Below are positions 25,526 to 34,831 of a stretch of 64,000 nucleotides of DNA, piece after piece. Every line of letters begins with the position of its first letter. Within the stretch, counting starts at the first letter, position 1. This stretch comes from CAZSBB01 sp964605235 (lineage in GTDB: Bacteria; Planctomycetota; Phycisphaerae; Phycisphaerales; Phycisphaeraceae), in assembly GCA_964605235.1 (NCBI GenBank), contig CAZSBB010000013.1, positions 62,001 through 126,000 on the forward strand, read 5' to 3'. Below the pieces are notes generated by a model, which did not search any database, was not told the DNA's origin, and saw nothing but the letters and a program-made list of their open reading frames with translations. Both the position numbers and the translations under genes were made by a program.

Positions 25526-27154
25526 TTATGCCGCGGTCCTGCACTGTCGCAGATGGGACCACAGCGCCTGGAGCAGCGCCATCCGGGTCGCCGGCTTGGG
25601 ATGCAGATCGTCCATGCCCGCCGCCAGACAGCTTTGGCGTTCGGATTCCCCGGCATGGCTGGTCAGCGCCAGGATCGGCAAGCGCACGCGGCCGGCTTCA
25701 CGCTCCCAGCGGCGAATCGCGGCGGCGGCTTCCAGGCCATCCATCTCCGGCATCTGCAAATCCATCAGCACCAGGTCGAAGGCTTCACGCTGAACCGCCG
25801 TCACGGCCTCCCGACCGTTGACCACCGCCTGCACGCACAGCCCACTGCGGTGCAGCATGCGCTCGACCACCTTGCGGTTCACCACGTCATCGTCCGCCAC
25901 CAGCACGCGGCAACCGACCAACCCTTGCAGTTGGGCGTCGCAGACGCTGTCACCCGCCGCGGCAGGAGTGGCAGGCGCGGCAGCCACCGGAGGCCAGTGG
26001 GTCGGCAACGTGATATGGAACGTGGTGCCGGCGCCCGCCTGAGAAGCAAACTCGACCCGGCCGTGGAGATAGCGCTCGACCAGCAGTTTCACGCTGTAGC
26101 TGCCCAGCCCGCGGCCCGGACCCGGTTTGGTGGTGAAGGAACGCTGGAAGAGTTGCGCCCGCACAGCCGCAGGCATCACCGCCGGATTGTGTACGCTCCA
26201 GCGCACCTGCGTCACATCACCCGTCAGGCGCACCGTCACCAGATCACCCTCGGCAGAAGCTTCCATGGCATTGGTGATGAGGTTCGCCAGCGCCCGACCG
26301 AGCAGGACCGGGTCCGTGTGCAAAGTGGCGTCAACGGGGAGCTGATCATCCACGTGCAGCACCAGAGTCCGGCCCTGCGCCACCGGGTGCTGACAGTACA
26401 AGCCACGCAGGCGTTCGAGCAACTGGCGCATCGCCACCGCGCGGGGATGCACGATCAGTTCCCCACGCTCGGCAGCGACCAGGTCGCGCTGACTCTGGAT
26501 GATCTCGATCAGTTGGCTGGTCTGCGCGGCCGCCAGTTGCTCATACTCGGTGGATTGCGCGTTGAGCGAGCCGGGCAACCAGTCCAGCAGACCACGCAGG
26601 CCGCCGGCGAGGTTGAGCAGGTCATGAAAGAAAATGCGTTCGAGCAGTTCCCGGCGTTTCTGGTCGGATATATCGCGCACCGCCAGCAGAATGTAGCGGG
26701 CGCCGTCGAGTTCCAGCGGGGTGGTGTTGACCCGCAGGTCCAGGGCGGAACAACCCGATTGCTGCGAACGCAGGATGCGGCATTCCGCTTCCGCACGCGT
26801 GCGGCTGAGCCGGCTGTCTTCCATCGCCCGGGCGGCGCCGCAATGGCGACAGCTCTCGGTGGTCCCGCAACCGGCCGGCCGTTCATGGGCGTGCACGCAA
26901 TCGAGCGCAACGCCCAGGCGCAGACCCAGGAGTGCGTCGCTCGATGCGCCCAGGAGCGCGGTGAGTTTGTCGTTGGCGTACACAATCTGCCGCTGCTCGT
27001 TGAGGAGCACCGCCCCTTCCGGAAAGCTTTCGAGCAGCAGACGAACCAAGGGCAGCTTGATCACCTGCTGGTGTTGCGCCAGCACCTCCGCATCGTTCGC
27101 TTGTTCGCTGGGAGCAAAGCAGGTCGGCAGCGTATCCGGCCCCATGGCAATCAC
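25526..27154 (-). CDS. Hybrid sensor histidine kinase (PAS - kinase - receiver)
   Basis: This is a 542-residue cytosolic signalling protein without membrane helices. The order is a PAS domain (about 38-165, with EGAVLLNEQRQIVYANDKLT), a histidine phosphotransfer helix (IFFHDLLNLAGGLRG, about 175), an ATPase domain with the N box NLITNAMEAS and G box GRGLGSYSVKLL (about 275-375), and a receiver domain (about 415-535, VLVADDDVVNRK and DLVLMDLQMPEMDG with the phospho-Asp). The PAS insert has a Cys cluster, C-x6-C-x2-C in AGCGTTESCRHCGA, which might bind a metal or heme. The ATG at 27145 is an alternative start. Output is probably by protein interaction. Confidence 0.88.
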   Translation of the reverse strand: MIAMGPDTLPTCFAPSEQANDAEVLAQHQQVIKLPLVRLLLESFPEGAVLLNEQRQIVYANDKLTALLGASSDALLGLRLGVALDCVHAHERPAGCGTTESCRHCGAARAMEDSRLSRTRAEAECRILRSQQSGCSALDLRVNTTPLELDGARYILLAVRDISDQKRRELLERIFFHDLLNLAGGLRGLLDWLPGSLNAQSTEYEQLAAAQTSQLIEIIQSQRDLVAAERGELIVHPRAVAMRQLLERLRGLYCQHPVAQGRTLVLHVDDQLPVDATLHTDPVLLGRALANLITNAMEASAEGDLVTVRLTGDVTQVRWSVHNPAVMPAAVRAQLFQRSFTTKPGPGRGLGSYSVKLLVERYLHGRVEFASQAGAGTTFHITLPTHWPPVAAAPATPAAAGDSVCDAQLQGLVGCRVLVADDDVVNRKVVERMLHRSGLCVQAVVNGREAVTAVQREAFDLVLMDLQMPEMDGLEAAAAIRRWEREAGRVRLPILALTSHAGESERQSCLAAGMDDLHPKPATRMALLQALWSHLRQCRTAA

Positions 27155-27413
27155 TCCAACGCCCTACCGCGCCTGCCCCAGTCACTAACGACATCATCGC
27201 ACTGGGGCGCGGATCACAAAACCCTGTTCGATCCTATTTCGGCTCGAACACACCCACAGTTGACTCCGGTGCAAAGAAATGTCGCCATTGCACGTCCGGT
27301 ATTCGGACCGAGCCCCGCGCCGCCATGCTGGGGCAACTTGCGACACGCGGGGAATGCCAGTGAAATCCGCCGTTGAACGCACCGGGCTGCTTAACCTGCA
27401 ACAAAGGGTGAAC

Positions 27414-28858
27414 ATGTCAGCACAACCATTCCCGCGTCGGTGGAATCGAGTTGCCGCCAGCCGTGGCTCGTGGTGGAGGAACGCCCTGCTGCTGGTGCTG
27501 GCGTGCAGCGCGGCCACGGTCGCGGCCCCCGCCGCGCCGGGATTTCCCCACAGCCCCTACGTCGCCGAGCTGGACGCCGACAACGCCTGGCTGCCGCGCA
27601 CGCTGGGTTATCAACTGGGCGAACAGGTCATCCCGGTGCTGGCGGAAAACGTCGGCCTGAACTTCACCTTCACCGACTTTCGCCTGCGCAACAAGTTCTA
27701 CCGGGAGGAGAATCGACATACGTGGGGCGAGCGCCAGGACCCGCGCTTCGTCACCGAGCCGCGCGCGGTCGGCAACCCGGGCGCATTTGTCGATGGCGCG
27801 GGGGGCGAAGTGAACTACCAGACTTCCTACGCCAGCGTGACCCGGTCGTATGTGCTGGGGGCTGAGCGGCTGACCATTCAATATGACGTCACCCCCCTTG
27901 CGCCGCTGCGCATTCACGAGCCGGGGATGTTCGGCATCGTGCTGCACCTGGCGCCCGGGTGGAATCGACAAGCCGTCGTGGATGTGCGCGGCGAACAGCC
28001 CGCTTGGCTCTGGGCGACCACCGACCAACCCGCACCCTACAGCGTGACCTCCAGCACATCGGCCCGGTGGTGCTGGTCAACGAGCAAGCGGGACTCACCC
28101 TGCTGCTGACCCCCACCGCGCCGCCGGCTCCGGCACGCTGCTGGGACCTGGCGCCGGCCGAGCAGCCGTGGCGCTGGGCGGTGGAGTTGCAGATGTACCG
28201 CAATGACGACCCCGCACTGGCGGCACGCATGACTCAGACGCTGCAAACCGCCGGCGCCAGTGGCCGCCGGGCGTATCTGCTGGTGGGTGTGGGACGCACG
28301 CTGATCAACCGCGGCGAACTGGCTGCGGCAGAAGCGGCGCTGCTGGAATCAGCGCGGCTGGATGCCGCGTTCCCCACGCCTTACGTGATGCTGGCGGCGA
28401 TGCGGCGCGACTACGCCCAGTCCGACCAGTGGGATGCCAGGGTCACCCAGGCGCAGGCGTGGACCCGGGCGGGTTATCGCCAGCCATACAACTATGGCTA
28501 CATCCTCAGCGGGAGCACGTATTGGCAAGACCCGCGCCTGACCGAAGCCCAGCGCCGCCAGGCGATTTTCAACCTGCTCATCGCGGTGGAGAACGCCACC
28601 TTCTACAGCGATTACTACATCTGGGGTTCGCGCCCGTTCGTCGCCATGGGCATGTACTCCCAGGCGTGCGCCATGCTGCGGCAGGCGCTGTGGTCGCTGG
28701 ACCATCTGCCGCGTCCGCCGGCGTACAAAGAAAAAGTGCGCACCCAGTTGGAAAAGCAATTGGCGGAGTTGGAGCGGAAACTGCTGACGGAGGAAGCGGT
28801 GCTCCCGCCGTTGTTGCCGGTGGAACCGGGGGAGCCGGGGGAACCGGGGGGCCAATAA
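27414..28858 (+). pseudogene. Exported TPR-like protein, interrupted by a frameshift near 28045
   Basis: The first part (27414 to about 28045) encodes a signal peptide (WRNALLLVLACSAATVAAPA) and a beta-rich region (VAELDADNAWLPRTLGYQLG onward). The second part continues in a different frame to 28858 (DLQHIGPVVLVNEQAGLTLL onward) with helical, TPR-like segments (INRGELAAAEAALLESARLD). The frame change is consistent with loss of one base around GCGTGACCTCC. Without it the ORF stops at 28109. AAAGGG before the ATG at 27414 serves as ribosome binding site. It is either a real inactivation or a sequence error. The C-terminus is a Pro/Gly/Glu repeat. Function is unknown. Confidence 0.7.
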
Positions 28859-28890
28859 GCAGACCTGCAGCCGGCATCATCGCCGCGCAT

Positions 28891-28933
28891 AAAAAAACGG
28901 TCAGGCGCCGCTCCCCTTGTCGGCGCCTGACCG
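28891..28933 (-). terminator. Terminator of the PEP-CTERM protein gene
   Basis: A perfect 13-bp stem (28898-28910 with 28921-28933, 10-nt loop) is followed on the minus strand by seven T residues (28897-28891). It lies 81 bases beyond the stop of the PEP-CTERM gene. Confidence 0.88.
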
Positions 28934-29013
28934 TGCCTCAAACCAATTTTCCCTGGATCGGATCGAGGTGATGTCTCTCTTTCAGTTCCGAGCGACTTCC
29001 ATGCCCTGGCGGT

Positions 29014-29757
29014 TTACGCCACCCGCTGGCGGCGGCGGCGGCCCAGCAGCATCAGGCTGCCCAGGCCCAGCAGACCGAGGCTGGCGGGTTCGGGAACCAC
29101 CTTATTGGTGGTGTTGACGCGGAAGACCACGTCGTTGTAGTCCTGGTCCCCGAGTTTGTAGGTGTTCTTGTCGTAGTTGAGGTCTTCGACGGCGACGATC
29201 AGCCCGGTGCTGGCTTCGAGCATCACGAAGTGATCGGTGACGCGGTTGAAGGCGTTGTCGCTGTTGAGGGCGTTGATGGAGTAGAAGCTGCCCTTGGGCG
29301 TGCCGTTGAAAGCGTCCGCCAGCAGATAGAAGCCGAAGATGCTGTCGGCGGCGACATCGAGGGCGAACGTGGTGCCGATGGGATCGACATTGTTGACGAA
29401 CGCCTGGTGGAGGGTGCGGTTGGTGGGATTGCTGGTGGGCGCGGTGAAGATGCCGACCTTGTTGTCATAGCCGGCGATGGTGCCCAGCAGTTCCATGGTG
29501 ACGGTGGTGACGCCGCCGGTGACGGTGAACTGTTGGTACTGCACCTGGTCATTGGTCAGATGGATGGGATCGAGGTCCGGGCTGACGATGCCGTGGCCGC
29601 TGAGGATGTTGCTCAGCGCCGAGCCGTTGTAAATGGTTTCGACGGTGTTGTCGCCCAGGGTTTGCGGGGTCACCACGGTGGCGTGGGCCTGGGGCAAAGC
29701 GGCCAGCGAAAGGGTCAGGGTCACCACCAGGCTCATGATCCAGTGTTGCAGACGCAT
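29014..29757 (-). CDS. Secreted PEP-CTERM anchored protein with DUF4114-like domain
   Basis: This is a 247-residue exported protein: a signal peptide (IMSLVVTLTLSLAALPQAHA), a beta-rich body with a DUF4114-like end (KLGDQDYNDVVFRV), then a PEP-CTERM sorting signal. The sorting signal comprises VPEPAS, the hydrophobic stretch LGLLGLGSLMLLG and the Arg-rich tail RRRRQR. Such proteins are cleaved by an exosortase at the inner membrane and delivered to the surface or exopolysaccharide matrix; no exosortase gene is in this window. GGAG precedes the ATG at 29757. It is a single gene with its own terminator. Confidence 0.9.
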   Translation of the reverse strand: MRLQHWIMSLVVTLTLSLAALPQAHATVVTPQTLGDNTVETIYNGSALSNILSGHGIVSPDLDPIHLTNDQVQYQQFTVTGGVTTVTMELLGTIAGYDNKVGIFTAPTSNPTNRTLHQAFVNNVDPIGTTFALDVAADSIFGFYLLADAFNGTPKGSFYSINALNSDNAFNRVTDHFVMLEASTGLIVAVEDLNYDKNTYKLGDQDYNDVVFRVNTTNKVVPEPASLGLLGLGSLMLLGRRRRQRVA

Positions 29758-30007
29758 GTCGAAGCACTCCAAGTTGATGCCGATGCTGAGGTGATCGCTC
29801 GCACATGCGGGCGGTCGTGAAGGAACCAGACCACCGTCGGCAGGGAATGCAAAATGAGCGCTGCAAAATCGCACGCGGGCGATCTGGCTGTGACGTCTGG
29901 GTGGACCGGGACGTGGCGCGCAGGCTGGACGAGGCAGTATTTACGATATAATTGCCGGCTAATGACTGTTGGTGTGCACCGCTACCTCATGCGAAAGGTT
30001 GGATGCG

Positions 30008-33000
30008 ATGACTGGATCACGCGGTTGGGACCACGCACGCGGCGGCGGATGGATGCTGGGGCTGGGGCTGGGGCTGGCGCTGCTGTTGCCGTTGCTGGCG
30101 TTGCCCGCCCAGGCGCAGGAATACCGCCCCCGCCGCACCCCGCCGCAGTTGGAAGCCGATGCCGCCACCACCCTGCTGCTGGATTTCACCCGCAGTGGTT
30201 CGCCGGTGGTTCAATCGCGCGGCAGTCGCACGCTGCAGCGCGAAGCCGACGCGCGCCTGGAAGACGGCGTCCTGCGCGGCCGGGTGACGCTTGAGGCCGC
30301 ACGTCTGCTCAACCCCGCCAGTTTCACCCTTGAACTGGTGCTGGCGGCGCCCGCCAGTTTCGCGGGCAATGAGCAGTATTTCAGTTGGAACTGCGAGAAG
30401 GCGTATCGCGCGTTCGTGGGGGCCGGCGAGTTCCGCTTTCATTCCCTGGGCCGCGTACTTCCCAGCGGCGGGTTTCTCCTGCAGCAACCGCTGGCGAACA
30501 ACGGGCGCTATTTCTGCAACCAACCGGGGAACAACTTCGTCTATGTGGCGGTGGGCATTGACCTGGCGCAACGACGCGTGGCGGGTGTGGTGCGCGATCT
30601 GGACGGCGATTTGCTGAGCCAGCGCTATGAATTCGCCGCACCCATGCGGCTCAACGGCGATGAACTGACCAAATTGCCCGCCAGCGACGCCGAGCAACTG
30701 GAAGCCAAGCTGTGGCGTGAGATGGCGCAACTGGTCGCCCGCAGCACCCAGGCCGACCAACCGCAGACGCTGAGCATTGGCCATCCCGAGGTGCGCATCA
30801 AGCAGCTTCGGCTCAGCCAGGGTTATCGCACCGAGGTGCTGGACCTGAACCCGCGCCCCACCCAGGCGGGCGCGGGCCAGTGGTTCGACGCTCAGCAACT
30901 TGATGCCGCCCGGGCGCAGACCGCCACGCGCGAGCGCAGCGTCGGCTACGGCGGCCGCAATAACTTCCGCCTGCTGCCGCTCACGGAATCCTACCTGGCG
31001 CTGGCGCCGGGCGACCCGGCGGTGGAATTGAAGCTGAACAATCTGCCGGTGGGGATTTACAGCGCGTACCTGATCGGACAGATCGACCCCAAGGGCCGCG
31101 CGCAGCTCGAACGCATCTGGCAGCCCTGCCCCATGCTGTTCACCGCTCACGACGCGCAGGGCAATCAGTTGGAAGCCGGCCGGCGCCTGCTCAAGCAATC
31201 GTTCACGCTGCGGCGGATGCAGGGGTTTCATTTTCATGTGAACCAGCCGGGCGACGTGACGCTGCGCTTTGCGGTGACCAAAGAAGCGCAGGAAACCGCC
31301 TGGCTGATGGGCATTGCCGTGACGGATAATCTCGACGGCCTGCCCAGCATGGCGATCAAGAGCCGGCAGAACTACGGCGCTCCGAGCGCGACGCCGCAAC
31401 GTTTGACGGAAATCACCGCCGAGCGCCGCCAGCGGGATGAGGTCATCTGGAACGCCCTGCCGCCGGTGAACAGCCATTTCCAGATTCACAACCAGACCCA
31501 AGCGTTTCTCACCGCCGGCGCGACGCTGCAAGTGCCCGCGATGAACTTCGTCGCCCTCGAGCCGGATGTCCGTTCGTACAACTGGCACCAGCATGCGTTT
31601 TCGCCGCTGGATCTGGTGCTGCCCAAGACGGGGCAGACCATCCGTGCGCAGGACGTGTTCAGCGCCGCTCCGACGCCGGCGGGCGTGGACGACGGCACCG
31701 GGCTGTTTTTCCGCAAGGCGGATCATCCGGAACTGCCTCATGACGTATACGTCACGCCGCGGGCGCTGCTGATGGGCCGCCGGTACCTGGACTACCTGGG
31801 CGCGGTGATCGATTCGCGCGGCAGCATCCGGGGCCTGATGCTCGCCAAACAGTACTTTGAAAAAGGTGACGCCAACGTGGGCCACGACGCGGCGCTGGCG
31901 CTGGTGCGGCTGGCGTATGACTGGCCCGCCATCGAGATGAACCTGCACGAAATTCGCCTGAGCACCCACAGCCCGGACCTGGAGTACAACACCGACTGGT
32001 CCAGCAGCCGCAACGGCAAGTACTTTTACGAAGGCTGGTCGGGCAACAACTTCCTGGGGCTGATGGAAGCGTACGACCAGCTTTTCCCGTACATCCAGGA
32101 CAACGCGCTGTTCGCCAGCGCCGTGGGGCGCTTCATTCCGTGGATCAAGACGCCGCAGGATGTGGTCGCGTTCCTCGACCGCTGGCTGGTGTTCGCCGGC
32201 GTGCGCGATTACGAACAGCAAAGAATCCGCGCGGCGCCGGTGATGGAGTCGGCCGCCCGTTGCCTGGGCCCCAGCCCGCAGACGGCGCGCTGGTTCGACC
32301 TGACCCAGGTGCCCACGGAAATCTATCCCACCGAAGGCAGGTTCAACGAGCTGTACGCCACGTCGATCACCCGCGACGGCGTGCATTACATCGGTTCGTA
32401 CCTGGTCTATGCGTTCGGCTTTGCCCAGGACCTGGTGGACCGGGCGGCGCTGATGGCGGATGCGAAACGACAGGGCGTGCAACTGCGCATGGACCTGAGC
32501 GATGCGCAGCAATATCCCAAGGTCAGGAAGGCCGCCGATTTTCTGCTGGATATGTTCGTCGCCGGCGGATTTCCAATCATGGTCGGCGACGCCTCGGGGG
32601 GGCCCCACACCGGCCACGAAGCGCCCAAACGCATGAAGATGGCGCAGGCCTCGCTCCGCCACGCCGCCTTGCTCTGGGACCTGCCGCGCCAGGCGTGGGT
32701 GCTCAAGCATCAGTTGGGCGTCAGTGAGCCGGCGATCGACGCGCTCGCCGCCCAGCAACCCCATGATCCGGTGCTGCACAATACGTCGCGGGTGCTGGCG
32801 GGCGCCGGCTCGGCGGTGGTGGAGCTGTTCCCCGAGGCGAAAGATGTGCACGCCAAGATGGCGGCGACGCTGCGGCTGGGCATCGGACAAGGGCACAGCC
32901 ATAATGACTACCTCGACCTGAACCTGTTTGACATGGGTCTGCCGCTGGCGGTGGACCTGGCATGCCGGGATGAAGGCAACTACTGGTCGCGCCCCGGCGC

Positions 33001-34456
33001 CGGCTGGGCGTTCCTGCACAACCACGCCATCGCCAGTGCGGATGACGACCCGCGCCAGGCCGGCGTGCAGCAGGGTGAGCCGTGGCTCGAAGCCTTCGCC
33101 CCCCCGGCATTGCGCGCGGTGTACCGGGGCAAGGACAGTGAACTTCGCCGCGATGTGGTGGTGATGCCGCTGCGCGATCAGGCGCTGCCGCATGTGCCCA
33201 ATGCGTACGTGTTCGACGTGCAGCGGCTGCGCGGCGGGAAGCTGCACACCTGGTGCTTCCACGGCTGCGAAAGTGAAGAGGTGCAGGTCAACACCAGCAT
33301 GACCGCCGCCACCGACTCGCGCTGGCTCGACCGCCTGCTGCCGGGCACGCAGCGGCAAGGCATTGCCCCCGAGCAACTGACCGCGACCTGGACCATGACC
33401 CGCGCCGCACGCGAGATTCCCCATCAGTTCAAAGGCGGCGGCGTCATCAAAGCCGTCGCCTGTGAACCAACCGTGCTCGGCAAAGCCTACGACGCCAACC
33501 GGCCGGAGGTGAAGATGAACGTCACGCTGCTGGATGCCGCCGGCCAGCAGGTGATGGTCGGCAGCCCCTATTCGCAGCAATATTCCTATTGCTTCCCCTT
33601 CCTGTGGGTGCAGAAACCTGCCGGCGATGGCGACAGCGTGTATCCGGCAATCTACCACTGGCAGCGCGGCCAGGAGCCGACCGTCAAGGAAGCCAGGCTC
33701 ATCAGCCGCGACCCGCTGACCGTGGAAGTCCGCACCGCGCTGGGCCAGACCGATCGCTTCATCAGCACCGCGCAGGGCCTGGTGGTCACCCGCCACGACG
33801 CCCAGGGCCTGGCGTGGGTCAAGGTGGTCGGCCAGCAGCAACTGCAGGGCGAGGGCGTGAAACTGCAACTGGCGACCGACGCTTATGCCGCCAGGATCAC
33901 CGGCATGGACTATGTGCAGCGCACACTGACGACCGACACCGCGTTGCCCCGCGACCCCGGCGTCACCGCGGGGAATGCGGCACGCAAGTCGTACCTGCAA
34001 CTGACCGGCTCGGGCCAGTCGTTCACCTTTGCCGACGATCTGCTGATCAGCCAGGGCGCGCTGACCGCCATCAGCCCGAACCCCAGGCAGCCGGCGTTGT
34101 GGCAGATCGACATGGCGCGTCCGCCGCTCTTTTCCGAGCGCGTCAACCGCAGCGTGGACGGCTACACCCTCACCAGCGAAGACCATCAGTGGCAGTTCCG
34201 CGCCGGCCAGTTGCTCCAGGGCGCTGCCGGGAAAACGCCCGACGCCAGCGGGTTTACCGATGTCAACGGCGACGGCCGCGCCAGCGTGCTCTGCTATGAA
34301 CTGGGCGTGAGTGATGAACTGCGGCTGCCCGCCGAGCTCGAAATCCGGCGCACCGCCAAGGGCTATGAAGCCCGCGGCAATGTGGCGGCGCAGGGCACGC
34401 TCAACGGCCAAACGGTGCGCGTGGAGCCTTCAACTACATGGCAGCCGCTCCGGTGA
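30008..34456 (+). CDS. Very large secreted heparinase II/III-like polysaccharide lyase
   Basis: This 1,482-residue exported protein has a signal peptide (GGWMLGLGLGLALLLPLLAL, ending PAQAQ). The first part (about 40-270) is a beta-rich, LamG-like module. The central alpha/alpha region (about 640-960) and the following segment carry heparinase II/III-like features: YNTDWSSSRNGKYFYEG, IGQGHSHNDYLDLNLFDMGL with the typical H-x-H-N-D pattern (about 965), and WAFLHNHA. A long beta-sandwich completes it, and a Ca-loop-like DVNGDGRAS lies near the C-terminus. Such enzymes cleave uronic-acid polysaccharides by beta-elimination. The specific substrate is unknown. GAAAGG precedes the ATG. The length is well above the usual family size. 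Confidence 0.75.
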   Translation: MTGSRGWDHARGGGWMLGLGLGLALLLPLLALPAQAQEYRPRRTPPQLEADAATTLLLDFTRSGSPVVQSRGSRTLQREADARLEDGVLRGRVTLEAARLLNPASFTLELVLAAPASFAGNEQYFSWNCEKAYRAFVGAGEFRFHSLGRVLPSGGFLLQQPLANNGRYFCNQPGNNFVYVAVGIDLAQRRVAGVVRDLDGDLLSQRYEFAAPMRLNGDELTKLPASDAEQLEAKLWREMAQLVARSTQADQPQTLSIGHPEVRIKQLRLSQGYRTEVLDLNPRPTQAGAGQWFDAQQLDAARAQTATRERSVGYGGRNNFRLLPLTESYLALAPGDPAVELKLNNLPVGIYSAYLIGQIDPKGRAQLERIWQPCPMLFTAHDAQGNQLEAGRRLLKQSFTLRRMQGFHFHVNQPGDVTLRFAVTKEAQETAWLMGIAVTDNLDGLPSMAIKSRQNYGAPSATPQRLTEITAERRQRDEVIWNALPPVNSHFQIHNQTQAFLTAGATLQVPAMNFVALEPDVRSYNWHQHAFSPLDLVLPKTGQTIRAQDVFSAAPTPAGVDDGTGLFFRKADHPELPHDVYVTPRALLMGRRYLDYLGAVIDSRGSIRGLMLAKQYFEKGDANVGHDAALALVRLAYDWPAIEMNLHEIRLSTHSPDLEYNTDWSSSRNGKYFYEGWSGNNFLGLMEAYDQLFPYIQDNALFASAVGRFIPWIKTPQDVVAFLDRWLVFAGVRDYEQQRIRAAPVMESAARCLGPSPQTARWFDLTQVPTEIYPTEGRFNELYATSITRDGVHYIGSYLVYAFGFAQDLVDRAALMADAKRQGVQLRMDLSDAQQYPKVRKAADFLLDMFVAGGFPIMVGDASGGPHTGHEAPKRMKMAQASLRHAALLWDLPRQAWVLKHQLGVSEPAIDALAAQQPHDPVLHNTSRVLAGAGSAVVELFPEAKDVHAKMAATLRLGIGQGHSHNDYLDLNLFDMGLPLAVDLACRDEGNYWSRPGAGWAFLHNHAIASADDDPRQAGVQQGEPWLEAFAPPALRAVYRGKDSELRRDVVVMPLRDQALPHVPNAYVFDVQRLRGGKLHTWCFHGCESEEVQVNTSMTAATDSRWLDRLLPGTQRQGIAPEQLTATWTMTRAAREIPHQFKGGGVIKAVACEPTVLGKAYDANRPEVKMNVTLLDAAGQQVMVGSPYSQQYSYCFPFLWVQKPAGDGDSVYPAIYHWQRGQEPTVKEARLISRDPLTVEVRTALGQTDRFISTAQGLVVTRHDAQGLAWVKVVGQQQLQGEGVKLQLATDAYAARITGMDYVQRTLTTDTALPRDPGVTAGNAARKSYLQLTGSGQSFTFADDLLISQGALTAISPNPRQPALWQIDMARPPLFSERVNRSVDGYTLTSEDHQWQFRAGQLLQGAAGKTPDASGFTDVNGDGRASVLCYELGVSDELRLPAELEIRRTAKGYEARGNVAAQGTLNGQTVRVEPSTTWQPLR

Positions 34457-34481
34457 ACTGGCGGGCAGCGCGCCCGGCATA

Positions 34482-34742
34482 ACGAGTCCGAAGCGTGAGC
34501 GAGGGGCAGCGTGCCCGACGGTCGCTCGACCTGCGAATCAACCAAGCACGTCGCTGGACGACAGTGCTGCCTGTCACTGTCGCTTCCGGCTCGTTCCGTG
34601 GAGAAGGTCCGCAGAGCGCGGCATGCACGCCTTCACGAGCCCGAAGCGTGAGCGAGGGGCAGCGTGCCCGACGGTCGCCCGACCTGCGAATCAACCAGGC
34701 GCGTCGCTGGACGGCAACGCTGCCTGTCGCTGGCGCTTCCGA
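34482..34742. repeat. Two tandem copies of a 153-bp CGAGYCCGAAGCG repeat
   Basis: Copies start at 34482 and 34635 (period 153) and share the same internal order: ACGAGTCCGAAGCGTGAGCG-type left end, a central unique-looking stretch and a complementary right end (CGCTTCCGGCTCGT in copy 1, degraded in copy 2). The left-end sequence matches the right end, in inverted form, of the array at 38022. The region 34457-34828 otherwise holds no gene; short ORFs there are artefacts of the repeat. Confidence 0.8.
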
Positions 34743-34816
34743 CGCGTTGCAGCGGGGCATGCCGACGCTGACGCCGCTACTGAGGCATCCTGATTGCCAG
34801 CCTCGGCGATGCGTGT

Positions 34817-34831
34817 GACAATGCCCCCATG
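34817..34831 (+). promoter_or_regulatory. -10-like box directly before the mlaE ATG (possible leaderless start)
   Basis: GACAAT (34817-34822) is followed after 6 bases (GCCCCC) by the ATG at 34829. No Shine-Dalgarno sequence lies between. The geometry is the same as at scpB. Confidence 0.4.

Noticed and set aside
30017..34411. Minus-strand ORF of 1,464 codons
   Set aside because: It is antisense to the heparinase-like gene, rich in His/Gln/Arg/Gly low-complexity sequence, and typical of a high-GC shadow frame.
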